Positions 11,029 to 24,900 of a DNA stretch of 64,000 nt are shown here, piece by piece (position 1 is the first letter of the stretch; each line of letters begins with the position of its first letter). Source of the DNA: Dermatophagoides farinae (lineage: Eukaryota; Arthropoda; Arachnida; Sarcoptiformes; Pyroglyphidae). The notes below the pieces were generated by a model. That model was not told the DNA's origin. It worked only from the letters and a program-made list of their open reading frames with translations, and searched no databases. The stretch lies in assembly GCF_024713945.1 (NCBI RefSeq), contig NC_134679.1:6267001-6331000 (forward strand). The letters are read 5' to 3'. A program made the position numbers and the translations under genes.

Positions 11029-13225
11029 TCATTGATTTAAACTTGGTGATTGTTTCTCAGATTTTATCTGATTTGATTGATCTTGATTAGGTCCCACACC
11101 TGATCCATTTCCAGATGAAACATTCGAATTGTTCGAAAGATTTCCTGTATTCGAATTCGTTGAACTATTGCCATTATTTGGTCCATTCGGTGGCCATGAA
11201 GGTGGGCCACCACCTCCGGCGCCGCCACCATTTGCACCTGGTCCGATATTAGCTGAATTATTGCCACCATTATTTGTTGTATTAGTACCACCTGATGAGG
11301 AACCTAATGAATTAAAGTCATCGGCATCTTCTAGTCCATTCGTTCCGGCTGCAGCATTTGGATCATATTGGTTGTTTTCTGCGCGAAAAAATAGTCATTT
11401 AGAAAGTTTATTTGTTTCTAAATTGAATGTCATACCTAATCTAGTGATTAATCGTTCATCTTCGTCACCAAATTCTCCACCCATCAACGACGGTTCACCA
11501 ACAACCATTACGTCCTTGATAACAAAGCAATGAGAATAGAGAAAACATTTTTAGCAGAGATGGATTGAGAAATCATGACCGACTACCTGTGTTGCCAATG
11601 TAAACGGGGGTGGAACTGGACTCATATTGTTCTGATTATTTTTCTTTTTGCTATTCGTCGTAGTTCCGGTATTGGTTGAAGATTTTCTTTTTCTTCGTTT
11701 ACTCGGAGGTCTACTGGTCTCGGGTGGTGCAACCATACGTTGCCATTTTTGAAACAATGTCGTTTTAAGACAATCTCTTGGCGATAATGAATAGGCCTTA
11801 TGTCTTGACATTAATTCTTGCATCGGTTCAAGAATGACACAAAGCTGAAATGTTTGAAAATTAAAAAATCGTTGTTTTTAAAATGAAAGAAATGAAAACT
11901 AACCCGTAGATAATTTAGCGTCGAATTTGTTAAGCCTTGTCGGGTGATATTCTTGGTAATCTGATCTAACATGGAAGGATCTTGTTGAGCTTGAAGTGCC
12001 AATGATTTTGGAATCAATTCATGATGCATTCGGGTGGCGAAATGCCATGATTTGATCCGTGGTAATTCATCATAAGTAAATTCCAAAACTAATCGTCCTT
12101 CGGTGCAAACAAGAACCGACGACTCTTTCATCATATGTTCTTTTATCATATCGTTCGATGCATGTGAATAAGGTCCCATCTAATTGAGTAAAAAAAATCA
12201 ATCAAGTTAGTCAAGCAACAAATCAATTGTTTAACTAACTTTAAAGTTAGGTTTTCCATGGCTGGTCATTATTGTACATTGATCACAATCGACTGTAATC
12301 GTTGTATTATGAAATGATTCTTTACAGTTTCGAAGATTTATCTGAAATTCCGTGACACCACCTTCGAAAATACTACGGAAATAACGAGGAATCAAAGTTC
12401 GACCAATGGCTATATATATGAAAAAATGAATCAAATTATAGATTCAACAAATAAAATTGCATTCAATTCATAATTACTATATCGTTTAGGGCCATCTTCA
12501 AGACAGAATGTCACTGTCAATGTGGCATCATCTTCAAAGAATTCGGAAGCGAAACCATCCCACCATATGTTATCGGAATCCTGTCATTATATGTTTGAAT
12601 AAACAGTCATCAATCAAATTGTGATCAAAAGTGAACACAAACCTCGCTTCTTTGCTGTAAACGTTTATTGATTTCATGGATTCGATTTTCCGGCTGTCTA
12701 ATGTCGTAGAATGGCGTATGTCTTCCATGTGGATGTTGTAAATTTGGATTAGGTGGTGGTGGGGGCGGTGGACCTCCAGGATGTTGCATCAAATGTGGTG
12801 CATGATGCATAACATGTGGAATCGAATTGGCCCCCGGATTATATGGTCCCATCGTCATTGGAGGACCGTTTTGTGGTGGTATTGGTGGCGGTGGTGGTGG
12901 TCCACAAAGCATAGGAGAATGATGAGAAGAATGTGGTGGTGGCGGACCAGCAGGATTATTGTTATTATTAATGTTGATACCGTTTCCAAGATTATTCGGA
13001 TGATTTGGAATACCCTGTTGATAAAATAAATCAAAAATTAATCATAATCAGATTTTAATTACAATTCTAATTCTAATTAATCATTCTTACTGGACTGCAT
13101 GATGGACTTGGACCTCCAGATCTACCAGGTTGCTGCTGTTGTAATTGTGGTGGTGGTGGTTGGGGTGCACTGATCGGTCCACTAAAATTGTGGTTCACGA
13201 TAGGCGTTGAACTTCGGCGCGACCA
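11029..13225 (-). CDS. Ldb: LIM-domain-binding protein (LDB/NLI/Chip), 5' end unresolved
   Basis: A nuclear adaptor that dimerises and bridges LIM-homeodomain and LMO factors to GATA/SSDP complexes. Exons in coding order: 13225-13091, 13014-12643, 12580-12478, 12409-12240, 12179-11904, 11844-11587, 11514-11436, 11378-11029, all phase-consistent (580 residues without the first exon). After a Pro/His-rich N-terminus comes the dimerisation domain with GPKRYTIGRTLIPRYFRSIF, DCDQCT, LEPMQELMSRHKAYSLSPRD and FQKWQRMVAPP. A basic nuclear signal (SKRRKRKS) follows, then the LIM-interaction domain DVMVVGEPSLMGGEF with EDERLITRLE, and an Asn/Gly-rich tail. The start codon is not found; the first coding exon must lie above 13225. 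The exon ending at 12179 adds about 22 residues (MGPYSHASNDMIKEHMM...) between HGKPNF and the CTEGRL strand, absent from vertebrate LDB1. Confidence 0.9.
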
Positions 13226-15496
13226 CTGTTCCAGTTCCAGATTAGATTTTGAAATAAATTATAATGACAAGTAAATATTTTCTTTTCAAGAATTTACGAT
13301 CGTCGTAAACTCTAAAATATCAAATTCTATATTGAACAACGAAATAACAATTTGAATTTAATTGGTCAATTGTTTTTTTTCGGCTTTTCGATGATTTCGT
13401 GATTGATTGATTGATTGATCAACACATTTTTTGTTTATATTTTCTTTCTTTTGTTCATTCAATTTAAAATTTACAATTTGATGATTGTTTCATATACAAA
13501 TACAAATACAAACACACACACACATACACATACAGTTATAATGGTGGTGATTTTTCATCAAAGACCAAAGATTTCCAAAAAGATTCGAATACAAAAAGAT
13601 TTTTCAACGTCTTGGAACAACTTGTGATTCATTCATTCATTCTGTATATTATTACACATACACACAAGGGGAAAAAAGAGAGATAGATAGAGAGGGAAAA
13701 AAAAGAAAGATAGACAGATACAAGGATGATGATGTTGATGATAATGTTTATTGAGCCAAAAAAAAAGTACTACGAGCGCCACATAATAGAAAACGAGCGA
13801 AAAAAAAATAATAAAAAAAAAACACTAAAATAACACACATATACAGACTATTTTAATGATGATGATGTATATATAGAAGCACAAGTATTTTGATACAGCG
13901 GGCGGAGGGAGTGAGAGTACACAGTACAGGAATTATCATTAAACCATACTACATGTACACACAACAGTCATCAAAACTACTACCACTACCACCAGTGTTA
14001 CCAGTTTCTCTTTTTTTTCTTTGTTTGTTTCGGATTTTTTAGGTTTAATTTCGGGTTATACCGCTGCTGCTGCTATTAGAATTTTTTTTTATCCATTTTG
14101 GTTCATGATGATGATGATGATGATGATGATGATGCTAGGGTCACAAATTATGCTGCAGTCTGGTGGCGATGCATGGTAATCATTTTTTTTTTTGAAAATG
14201 ATAGCTATGGATTCGGTATTTTTTTTTTATACCCGACCAACAACACAAAACAAAACAATAACGGCAGTATTCAATGAACGGTCGGGAATGAAGAATAGAA
14301 AAAAAAAATATTCGATGAGCATGACTATTCTCCCGTTTTATCATCATATTATTGATTCTACAGTGGGTAATGTTTTCTCTCAATCTCTACGATCCATGAG
14401 ATGAAATAAAAAAAAAAATTGTGCCAATTCTGGAATGCGCATGAATTCATTGGCCGATATACAGATGAGTTCAATTCAATATATTGGATCCACGGTGGAT
14501 CTCTAATACTTTTTTGGATGGTATTTCTATTTCTATTTCATTTTTTTTTTTTTTTTTTTTTTTTGAAAACAAGCCAACCAACCAAACGACCGATCGACGA
14601 CAACAACAATGGACAGTAACAAATATTGAATTTTCATTCTAGGTGGTGGTGGTAATGGTGATGGTGTTTTGGTGCACCATTTTATCCATTTTACGAAATA
14701 TGTTGACATTCAAAATTTTCGGGTTCACAATGAATTTGGCTTTCTGGATCATTTTTTTTTATTGTCCATCTCAATGAGATTTCCGCTAGATAATCATCAT
14801 CATAGTCATCAAATAAACAAAAACGAACGAAGTAGAGTAAAAATCCAAAAATGACGTGACAACAATATAAAAATGATTCGAATGTTTTGTTTTTTAGCGG
14901 GCACTTTTCATTTTTTATTTATTTATTTATTTATTTATTTTATATAATTTGTTTTGTTTTTTTTTCTCTTTTGGTTTACGGCTTTTGGGTTTCCATTTAG
15001 AATTCATTTTCAATTACAATATTCTGTTTTGTTTTTGTAGTGAATGTGTGTAATAATAATTTTCATCTTATGTAATGGTCATGGTTTTTTTTGTGTGTGT
15101 GTGTTGATTTATGTGTAGGCGTATATTCGGGTATTGTTTTTCATTTTGTTTGTCTGGTTTGTTGTCGTCGTTGGTGTTTTTTTTTTCGTTTTGGTTTTTG
15201 GTTTTGTTTCTGGTTGGTGTTTAATGTTTTTCGTTTTCATTCAGAGATTCACTTGACTACATTACAAACAAACATGAGATATAGTGATGGAAACAAATGC
15301 ATATAGAATATAAACAACAGAAACCATTGCTAAAAAAAATCGAAACAAAAAAATGAATGAATCAATCAAAACAATTGTTAATTAAAAAAAAAACGAAAAC
15401 AAAAACAACCAAAACAGCTAGCAGTAAATGGTAGCATATTGATTATTAATCAATCAATCAATCAAATTGCCAAAAGCCAATTCAGTGATTTTTTTT

Positions 15497-15527
<31 letters not shown>

Positions 15528-17289
15528 TGGTCATTTAAATAAACTTTTTTTTCATCTCTTTTAAGGGTTTCAAATTTTTTTTTTGGAGGGGGTGGGGTCG
15601 GAGTTTTATTTTCTTTCTCTACCTCTCTCATTCTCATGTTTATTGGCCGGTAAGAAAGGGGTTAAATTTTTTTTTTATATATGCTGTAAATACTGTAAAC
15701 GTTGTTTATGTTTATGTGTGTTTAATTTAAAACTGGCAAATCAGGGCAAGAGAAATCATCATCATCATCATCATCAGATGACCAAAGATGATGACCACCG
15801 CAACCGCAACCGCAAACGCACACACACAAATCTGGTTTTTTTTTCACATTTTGAGAATTATATCTGGTATATCACTACTGTCATTAATTTGAAATTAATA
15901 CAAAAAATTGTATGGCTGTGTGTGTGTGTGTGTGTATGTTAGTCAATTCTGTTGTTGTAGATGGTAGTTATGTTTTTTTTTTCAGTAAGCCTATCACATT
16001 ATTATATAATCAGGCATTTTTTTAAAATTTTTTTTTCTTGTTTTTCTTTTGTTTTGATCAAGGCTTTGTACCCGCGCGCGCGAAAGAGTTATGTTATGCT
16101 GTGTTTTTTTTTTTTTTTGTTCACTAAAAAGGAAAATAATGATAATGGGAAAATTGAAGACAAAGAAAATTCACAAATGAAATGAATCAAGAGTGAACCA
16201 AAAAAAAAAAAAAAAAAAATGCTAAATAAATCCACTTGATATAGACTTGATATTTGGGCGATAATAACGAATAACGAATAATAACGAATAACAACGAATG
16301 ACGACAACAACGAATGACGACGACAATAAACAAATATCAAGACATGAAAAAAAAACAAAACAAGAAAAGAGAAATTCTGTCATGTGATTCTGTAATTTGA
16401 ATCGACTACAGGAGAATTGAAATAAAAAAAAAAAAAATTTTCTTTGTACCATTCTTGTGTGTGTGTGTGTGTGTGAAATGTCAAGTCGATCGTTGTCAAA
16501 AATTAGTAGCACATGAATTACAGCGAATTGGAATAATTTTTTTTTGTTTTGTTTTCATTTTTTTTTTTAGATTCATTCAATTGAATTAATAAAACAGAAT
16601 TACATATCAAATATTATGGAGATCGAGCGATATAGATACTAAGACACGAGAGAATTTTGAAGAAAAAAAAATTTTTTTTTTTTTTAGGTAATCATCTTGT
16701 TGTTCATCAATAATAATGGTAAGACAAAAAAAAATTGAAATGAAAATTGGAAAAATGAAAACGAAAAAAATTCATTCACATGATCTTTGTCTGTTTGTCT
16801 GTTTGTTGTTGTTGTTGTTGTTGTTTTTTTTCCTATTCACCGATCCTAGATCAGATGATTTTGTTTTTTATGTTGGGTTTTTCGAAATGAACAAGAATAA
16901 TAAATTCTGTTTAAGATACTCAGTTACACACACACAAACACACATAGAGAGAGAGATTATAAATATGGAAATGAGAATGGTAATTGAGAAAGAAATCGGA
17001 AAGAAAATTTTGAAAAACATTCAAGTTATGCGAACAACAACAAAAAAAAAATGGCACTCACTATTCGTTCGGTTTTTTTTCATATATATATAAATCAAGT
17101 TTATGTTTCTTTTTTTTCACTGATAGAAAGATACTTGAATTTTTTTTTTGTTTTTTTTTTTTTTGGTTTTGGTTTTTGGTTTTTGGTTTCAGTTTCACTA
17201 TTCGATGAAGAAATAATGTATCAATTAATCAGCGTGTGTGTGTGTGTGTAATGTGTGTAATGTGTGCAATGGCGCCACATTTATTGTCA
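13226..17289. other. 4-kb gene-free interval upstream of LDB
   Basis: No supported gene. It should hold the missing first exon(s), promoter and 5' introns of the minus-strand LDB gene, and the 3' UTR of the first complexin at its right end. The content is poly-A/T, TG/CA, TTTA and ATG repeats. A CpG-only run (cgcgcgcgcg, about 16073-16082) stands out in this AT-rich context. Confidence 0.5.
14104..14134. repeat. (ATG)n trinucleotide repeat
   Basis: About ten tandem ATG/CAT units. It is one of several such triplet tracts around the LDB and complexin genes. Confidence 0.85.
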
Positions 17290-18373
17290 TCATTGAATTG
17301 AACATTTTTCTTCAATCTGACCTTTAATATCGCTGACTTGAGTTTCAATTGAATTTTTCAATTCTTTTTTTTTCACGTCCAGTGGATAGTTTGCACAAAA
17401 GGGGGGAGAAAGCAAAGAGAAAATGAATCAATTTTGGGCGAGAAAGAAAAACCAAAGAAAAAATTTCGTCATCAACAACTTACTTGTAAAATCATCTTGA
17501 TTAGCTTGTTCCTGTTCGGCGGCAATCTCTTCGGGTGTTTTCTTTTTCCTATTTATACCGGAATCGGTAGCTGCACCGCCCATCAATGCTTCTTGTTTCT
17601 TTTTCATTTCAGCTTCTTTTTCTTCTTTCTTTTTGATACCATACTGTTTATATGTTTGTGTATGTGTGAGCGTGTGTTTAGTTAACAACAAATGACGAGA
17701 GACAAAGAGAGAGAGAGAGAGAGAAAAAAAATTAATGATAATCGTTTTGTCATTTAAAATCGATCGATGAACGATTGTTGTTGTTGTTGTTATGAATGGA
17801 AAAAAATGGTTGCAATGAAAAGAGAAATAGAAAAAAAATCGAAAAATATGAAAAAAAAATTCAAATGAAAAATGCACGAAAAAAAAAAATTTTTTTTTAG
17901 CTGGAAAAAAATTTGTCACTAGAAAAAAACAACAACAAAATTTGAGAAATAAAAATTTCACCTTGTCACGAATTCCTTGTCGCATACATTCACGTTCTTC
18001 TTCCATTTTTCGATGTTTTTCCTGTCTACGTTCTTCCGCTTCTCGTAATGCTTCTAAACGTTCACGTTCCAATTGTTCCATTTTTTCTTTTTCCTCGGGC
18101 GATGGACCATCTCCTCCGCCGATTTCTATACACAAACACGGACACACACGTACACACAGTGTTGTAATTTTTTATGGTTGCGTTTTGTTTTTTTTTGGCA
18201 AAAAAAAAGACAACAATTTAAAGAATCCAGAATTATCAGCCAGAAAAATACAGAATAATTAATTAATTCGCAACTATAGAAACAACAAAGAAACAAAAAA
18301 GAAAGAAAGAATAAATACCTTTAACGGCGTTCAATTGATTGCCCATCATTTGTTTGGCAATGAAAGCAGCCAT
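17290..18373 (-). CDS. cpx: complexin, paralog A
   Basis: A presynaptic SNARE-binding protein that clamps and promotes vesicle fusion. Exons in coding order: 18373-18319, 18125-17962, 17643-17484, 17363-17290 (55, 164, 160, 74 bp; 150 residues). The N-terminus MAAFIAKQMMGNQLNAVK is typical of fly complexin. The accessory and central helices run from about EEKEKMEQL through EKHRKMEEE and RQGIRDKYGIKKKEEK. A TPEEIAAEQ stretch and a short amphipathic C-terminal helix (TKLKNSIETQVSDIKGQI) end in CSIQ, a CaaX prenylation box favouring farnesyl. The last coding exon was found by phase (acceptor at 17364-17365). A paralog lies 2.7 kb away on the same strand, with an identical first-exon length. Confidence 0.93.
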
Positions 18374-21094
18374 TTTTTTTTGTTTTTTATTTTTTCAAGG
18401 GGATATAGATCTCAACAAATTTTAAATTTGAAAAATTTAAGTGTCGATTTCAAATAATGAATCTTGAATCTTGAAGCTTGTTGCTTGTTTGTTTGTCGTT
18501 TTTTGTTTGATAAATGTGCAATTCAAGTGTTTAATATTTGGTTTTAGGCTATTCAAATAATACCCAAAATTATGGTGATAATGATGAATAAATTAAGATA
18601 ACGGTGTAATTAATAAAAGATACTATTTTTTTTTTTTGGTGATGATAAAGAAGTGATGATGGTGATTAAAGTGGAGATAGTGACAATTAGTAGGTGCGAA
18701 ATTAGTGTCAACGGTGAAGGTGATAGTGAGTGGTGGTGAAGGGTGTGTGAGTGTGTGCGTGTGTGCTATGCTTTTCTACATGCACACCCCTAAATTTGTT
18801 TCAATGTTTTTTGTTTTTGTTTTGTTTGTTGATATCAATCGTTATCGTTATTAACGATTGTCATTGATTTTATGCTAGGCGGATTTGTCGTCTTATTTGT
18901 TGTCGTTGGTGTTGTATTCGTAATCGTAAGCGACATAATCTTGACAGATCAATAAAAACAAAAAAACACAAACAGTCTAAAATATTGATGTTGATGGTGT
19001 TAATTTATCAAATGATTTCAATGATGATGATGATGATTGAAAAAAATGTCACTTATTCATATGTTTATGGATTCTGTCTGTGTTTACGTGTGTGTGTGTG
19101 TGTGGTGTGTGAATGCGTGGATCTCTGCAGAATAATTATTCTAAAATGGAAAAGAATTGTGTGCTATGCAATCAAAGAAAGAAAGAAAAAAAAATTTTGA
19201 CTGCATTTTTGGTCGGCACTAGCAGAATATTGGACCATGAACATAGCAACAGCAAACACATACACGATGAAAGATTTTTTCATTCAACCAAAAGAAAAAA
19301 AAATAACGATACACACAGACACTTAACTTAGACACATGCAAAGAGTCAAACCAAAATGAAAAACAAAATTTGATATCCAGTACTCTGAAACACATATACA
19401 CACAGTTTGGATGCGCATAATTTTTTTTTTATTTTTTGGGTTCCAAAATTCCATTCTGACAAACAATATAGAATATTTGAACAATATCAGCATTCATTTT
19501 GTTCCAACAACGACGACGATCACACACACACTCACACTATATAGATATATAGAAATGATGATGATTGGCAAAAAAAAAACAAAGAAAATCATCATTGCTG
19601 TTAGCATCGATTGACCAAGGCTACACAGACTCACACACAAATACACGAAGAAAAATTTTTTTTTTTTTTTTTTGGTGCAATTCTATAGATTCTTTATGTT
19701 TACTTTCAAATACGATAGATGTCATTGAATCATAGTGATTCTGGATCGATTCAAAAAAAAAAAAAAAAATTCAATGTCAATGATATGAACATGGTGCACA
19801 CACACATACACACACACAAACACACACAGTTTGCAATTATCATGCTCGAGACGATCAATTTCGATCAAATCGATTAAAATTGAAAAGAAAATTTTTTTCT
19901 TTTTTTTCCATTGTCAAAGCCACCATTCGATTATAATCATTGATCCATTACTAATCATTAAATGTCGATCAATAGATCACAATCGATGGACCAACTTATC
20001 GTTGATCCCAAAAGGCTAAAGAAACGAATGCAAAAAAAATGCAATGCAGTAAAGCTTCAATTTTTCATTTCATTGGATTTTTTTTTTCGTAAATGAATTA
20101 TATTTGACAGCAAAACAAAACAAAACAGAACAAAAAAAAATCAATTATTGGATTCTCTGTATGTGTTATTTGGCATCATCATTGATAGATAGATTGGATT
20201 GGATTTGATATGGTGCATTGATATGCCAGAGTTTGCAAAATTTTGTCAGTATATTGTGTACTGTGATAAATATATAGGGTAACAAAAATGGATGATGGAA
20301 TGCAAAAAGAAATTCAGGTAAAGAATCTATTTATCATTTTGTGGAATCCGATTCCTTTTTGTTAATAATAACAATTTGATTTGATATGCATCGATATGTT
20401 TCGTGTTTTGATAATAATAATAAGCTTTTTTTGTGTTATATATCATCATCATGGTCATCATTGTGATTGTGCTGAGCATCGTTTTTTTTTTTTTTTGATT
20501 TTGATTTTCGTCCATCCGTTCTTTTAATCATTCATCGATGACCAATTATGATGATGATGAGGATGATAATTTAATTGAATAACAATGACAAGAAAAAAAA
20601 TAAGAAAAACGGAAACGGAAATCATTTGATTGGGATATAAATTAAACTAAAGCTCTGATTTTATAAGCAATACACGATAAATGAGTCAGTGTGTCAGTCT
20701 GTAATTCAATTGATGATCAAATTTCATTTGTTCACTGTGTGTGTATTATGATGAGGGTTTTTTTTTGCATTTTGATTGAATAATAATTGAAATGAAATGA
20801 TTGCAGTGTTCGTGTGTGTGTATGATATATAAATATACCCGAAATGATAAAAATCATCATGATGGGCGAAACAAAAAAAAAAAAAAAAAATACCGAAGCT
20901 CATACAAATCAAATGGATCAACACAACAACAACATCAACAACAAAAAATGTGTAGGGAAAAAAATTCTTGATTGATTCATTTTGAAATCGAATGGCAATT
21001 TTGCAAAAAAAAAAATTTGGTTGATGAGCAGTAGTAGCACCCTTTCTTTCAAAAATGTTGTCGTTGTCGTTGTTTGTTTGTTTGTTGTTGTTGT
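18374..21094. other. inter-complexin spacer
   Basis: Holds the 5' region of complexin A and the 3' UTR of complexin B. No other open frame is credible. TG/CA tracts, ATG tracts and poly-A/T dominate. Confidence 0.5.
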
Positions 21095-21971
21095 TCATAT
21101 AATCAAACATCGTGATTCAATTGTTGTTCTTATATCATTGATACGTTGTTCAATTGTGTTTCTTAATTTAGTAAATTCATCATCATCATCATTTTGGCCA
21201 CTAGCACCACCACCACCATCGGTCATCATATTATTACCACCATCGATTGATTGTCGATTCATCAGTTGATCATCACCTTTATCCATGCTTGGTTGATTTT
21301 CTTTCTTTTTGATTTGATACTGTATATATAAAACAAACCAAACAAACAAAAAAAAAAAAAACGAAAAAACGAAAAAAATAAATTAACAAATCACGACAAA
21401 ACTGACATGTTAAAATCAGCAAAAAAAAAAATCTGAAAAACTTTTTTCCATCTTGTTAACCAAATGAAAAAAGAAAAAAAAACAATGAAAATGACAAAAG
21501 TTCACACACACACATACCTTATCACGAATACCTTTGCGTATTTTTTCTCTTTCTTCTTCCATTTTTCTATGTTTTTCTTTTCGTCTATCTTCTTGTTCTC
21601 TGATTACAATGATGATGATGATGTGTTTGCGTGTGAAAAAAATAAAAATTTCAAAAATTCAAACAGAAAAAAACTAAAAATCGTGAGTAAAATTGGATTA
21701 AATTCATAATCAGAATCATATATAATTTACGATTAATATCATCAAATCGACTTACTTTAATGCTTCAAGTCTTTCCTGTTCTAATTGTGCTAGTCTTTCT
21801 TTTTCTTCAGCACTAAGATTGTCACCAACGCTAATCTCTTTAATCATCATACAATTTTCATCGTAAAAAAAATGATAATTAGTGTTTTGTTCGATTGTGT
21901 TTATCTATATATCTACCTTTTACAGCTGAAAGCTGATTGCCCATCATTTGTTTAGCAATAAATGCCGCCAT
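21095..21971 (-). CDS. cpx: complexin, paralog B
   Basis: The second complexin, tandem and co-oriented with paralog A. Exons in coding order: 21971-21917, 21837-21756, 21599-21518, 21319-21095 (55, 82, 82, 225 bp; 147 residues). It starts MAAFIAKQMMGNQLSAVK. The central helix segment EKHRKMEEEREKIRKGI is followed by RDKYQIKKKE. A Gly/Asp-rich linker leads to an amphipathic helix (FTKLRNTIEQRINDI) ending CLII, a CaaX box whose last residue suggests geranylgeranyl rather than farnesyl. Compared with paralog A, the 164-bp second exon is split exactly into 82+82 by an extra 156-bp intron, and the C-terminal linker is one exon rather than two. Sequence differences show this is not an assembly duplicate. 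Confidence 0.92.
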
Positions 21972-24900
21972 TTTTTTCTTCTTATTTTTCTTCGTCGTCA
22001 ATTATGTGTGCTATATATAATTGATTTAAATCGGATTAACGAAAAAAAAAAATTCCGGAAGTTTCCACAGAATTTCTGATAATCCAAAAAAAAAAATGTT
22101 GAATAAGTTTGTATTCGTGGAATAAGTTTTGGATGAAAAGAAAAATTTATAAAAACATTCATTCACTACTTCACATAAACAATGAAATGAACAATCTCTC
22201 TATTGTGTTGAGATTATCATTTGTTCGGTTGTACGTTTCACATGATGATTCACAAGATTCTTTCGATTCTTTGCTTTATAGCAGTGTGTGCGTGTGTGTG
22301 AATGTGTCTGTCTGTCTTTCTGTGTTTGTGTGTGTGTGTTTCGGATGAATGTTTTAAAAAAAACTGCTGGTTGTTTTGTATTAATTATGATAATGATGAT
22401 CAATTTTTTTTTCGTTGTTTTGTTGTTGTTTTCAATCAATCGTTAACCTTATGTTGTAACACGTTTCGATATTGACACACACAAACACACAGAGAGACGA
22501 AAACAGACACACACCTAGAATAAGTGAAACATTGATTGTCGAAAAAGGAAATGAATAATGAGTAAAAAAACCCAGATGATTATACAAACGACGACGACGA
22601 CAACAACCAACAAATAACCATAATTTTCATTGCTCGATTCTCAATTTTTATTCGTGCGATTCTTTCGTTTGAATCACGGTGTGTTTATATCAACAACTAA
22701 CTCTCCATCCATTGAAGATGATGATGAGCTGACGGCAATGTGTGTGTGTGTGGTTTTTTTTTCTATAACAACAACAACAAAGAAAAAATTTGGGTCCCTC
22801 TTCAAGTCAAATCTATAGATAATGAAACAGCAAACACACACACACACACACTCATAGACCAAAATGTACACACACACACACACACACGCACGTATACACA
22901 AACAAACACCAAAGAAAGATACCGGAATAGAGCAGCGCCTGAGTTTTTTTTTTCTCTCTCTTTCTCTCTCTCTTTTGGATCACATTATTATGGTTTTTGG
23001 ATACTATAGTCGATTATCATCATCATCGACGACGACGACAACGACAACGACAACACACACACACAGGGCAACCATTAGAATCAAAATCGAAAAAATCGTA
23101 CCTTGTGTGTCTAAACATATTACCAAAATTTTAAATGACAAGCACTCTCTCACACACAGAATCGAATCTTCTTCTTTTTTTTTGCTTGCATGCTGAGAAT
23201 CACTCTCACAAACACACACTGGAAAAAACAATACAGACAAAATATAAAAGATTCACAAAGGTAGAAGAACAAGAATTTTTTTTTTTATTTTTGCAAACAC
23301 TTCAATGACCATGGCCTATAAAATAAAATAAAAAAAATTTTCGTTTGTTTGTTTGTTTGTTTGTTGAAAATTATATCCACCTTGATAATAATAACAATAA
23401 TAAATAACCAGAATCATTCAATTCGAGCTCTCAACGAACAAAAAAAAAGAAAACAAATGGTTACGACCACGCAAAATAAAAAAACAGAATTTCAATTCTT
23501 TTGTGTGTGTGTGTGTATGGTGCGTTTGAAACAATCTCGCCGCTGGTGGTGGTGGCAAGAATGTTGATGATGATGGTTTGTCATCACTATCGTAACGACT
23601 ACTTGTGTTTTTGATTATAATGACAACAACAACAACAACAACGACAACCTGAATAACCTGAAAATCTTTTGTTCCATACACAAACACAAAAAAAAGCAAA
23701 TAGAAAAAAAATAACATGTTACCCAACACCAGAACAAAGATGAAAAAAAAAAATCGAATGAATGATGATGGTCCATTGTGTTTTATTATGATTATTATCA
23801 CACACACACAAACACATGGATAGATTGTATTACATGAATGATGATGATGATAAAGCGAACTTGTAAATAGATTACATTTTTTTTTCTTCTTTTTCTATTA
23901 ATTTTTTTTCTGGTACAAAAAATCATCATCATCATCATCATCATCACACACGAACATATACATTTGATGGTCATCTCTTGAAAGTACTTTATTTATTGTT
24001 TACGTTGACCATTTCCATTATAAATGGTCTTTTCCTTTTTCCGTTTTCGTTATTGTTGTTGTTGTTGTTGTTGTTGGACAACCTTGTCGTTTTAAACACT
24101 CATTAATCATCCAACAACAGCAGCATCACCAGCAGCAGTAGTGGAAATTAAACCAAAAAGTAGAATTATAAAGACCAAAACATTGAAACCAGGCATAATG
24201 ATGATGATGATGGTTGTGTGATCATTCTACAACCAGAAACACGCATAGTGTGTGTGTGTGTGTGTGTATTTGATGCTATGTGAAAGTGAATGAATGAATG
24301 AAGGGGAAAAAAAAGAATGACTTTCATTAATATATACGTGGTTTATCGTTGTTTGTTGTCTTGTCTTGTTTCGTTGTTTTTTTTTTGTTTTTGTTTTTGT
24401 TTTTGACATAAAACGAAAACAAAAACAAAAAAATGTCTTTTTTGTCACTTTTTTTTGCAAGAATAATGACAAACCAAATGATGGTCGATGTGGTTGGTGT
24501 TGATTAAATGTATGGGGTGTTGTTTTTTTTTGTTGTGGTTGGGCGGTTCGTTCATCTTGATGATGATGATGATGATGATCGGATAAATTCTATTTTGAAA
24601 CACACACAAAAACATACACGGACACGCAACATAATGGAATGTGTATAAAACCGGTGAATAAAAATGTTAATATATGGTAATATAGCCAGAACAGAATATT
24701 CTATTATTTTTTTTTTGTTCTGGTATTGCTGGAATAATTTAAATGCAAATGACAAATTCATGTGTGTGTGTGTGTGTGCGTAACAACAATAATAAAAAGT
24801 TTTACATTCTTCAATATAATAATATCGAAAACAACAACAAATCGATTGATCTGGATTCCATAGATTCTATTGGATCATATTTATTCTTGTTCACCGATTG

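Noticed and set aside
11129-11533. Plus-strand Pro-rich frame
   Set aside because: It is antisense to the Gly/Asn-rich tail of LDB, whose exon joins are phase-consistent.
12781-13029. Plus-strand frame rich in Trp and Arg
   Set aside because: It is the complement of the Pro/His-rich CCA and CAT codons of LDB exon 12643-13014.
16073-16082. (CG)n run as a CpG island
   Set aside because: It is only about ten bases with no surrounding GC enrichment, so it is noted only as an oddity.
17290-21971. Tandem complexins as an assembly duplication
   Set aside because: The copies differ throughout in sequence, intron number, linker and CaaX box, so they are diverged paralogs.
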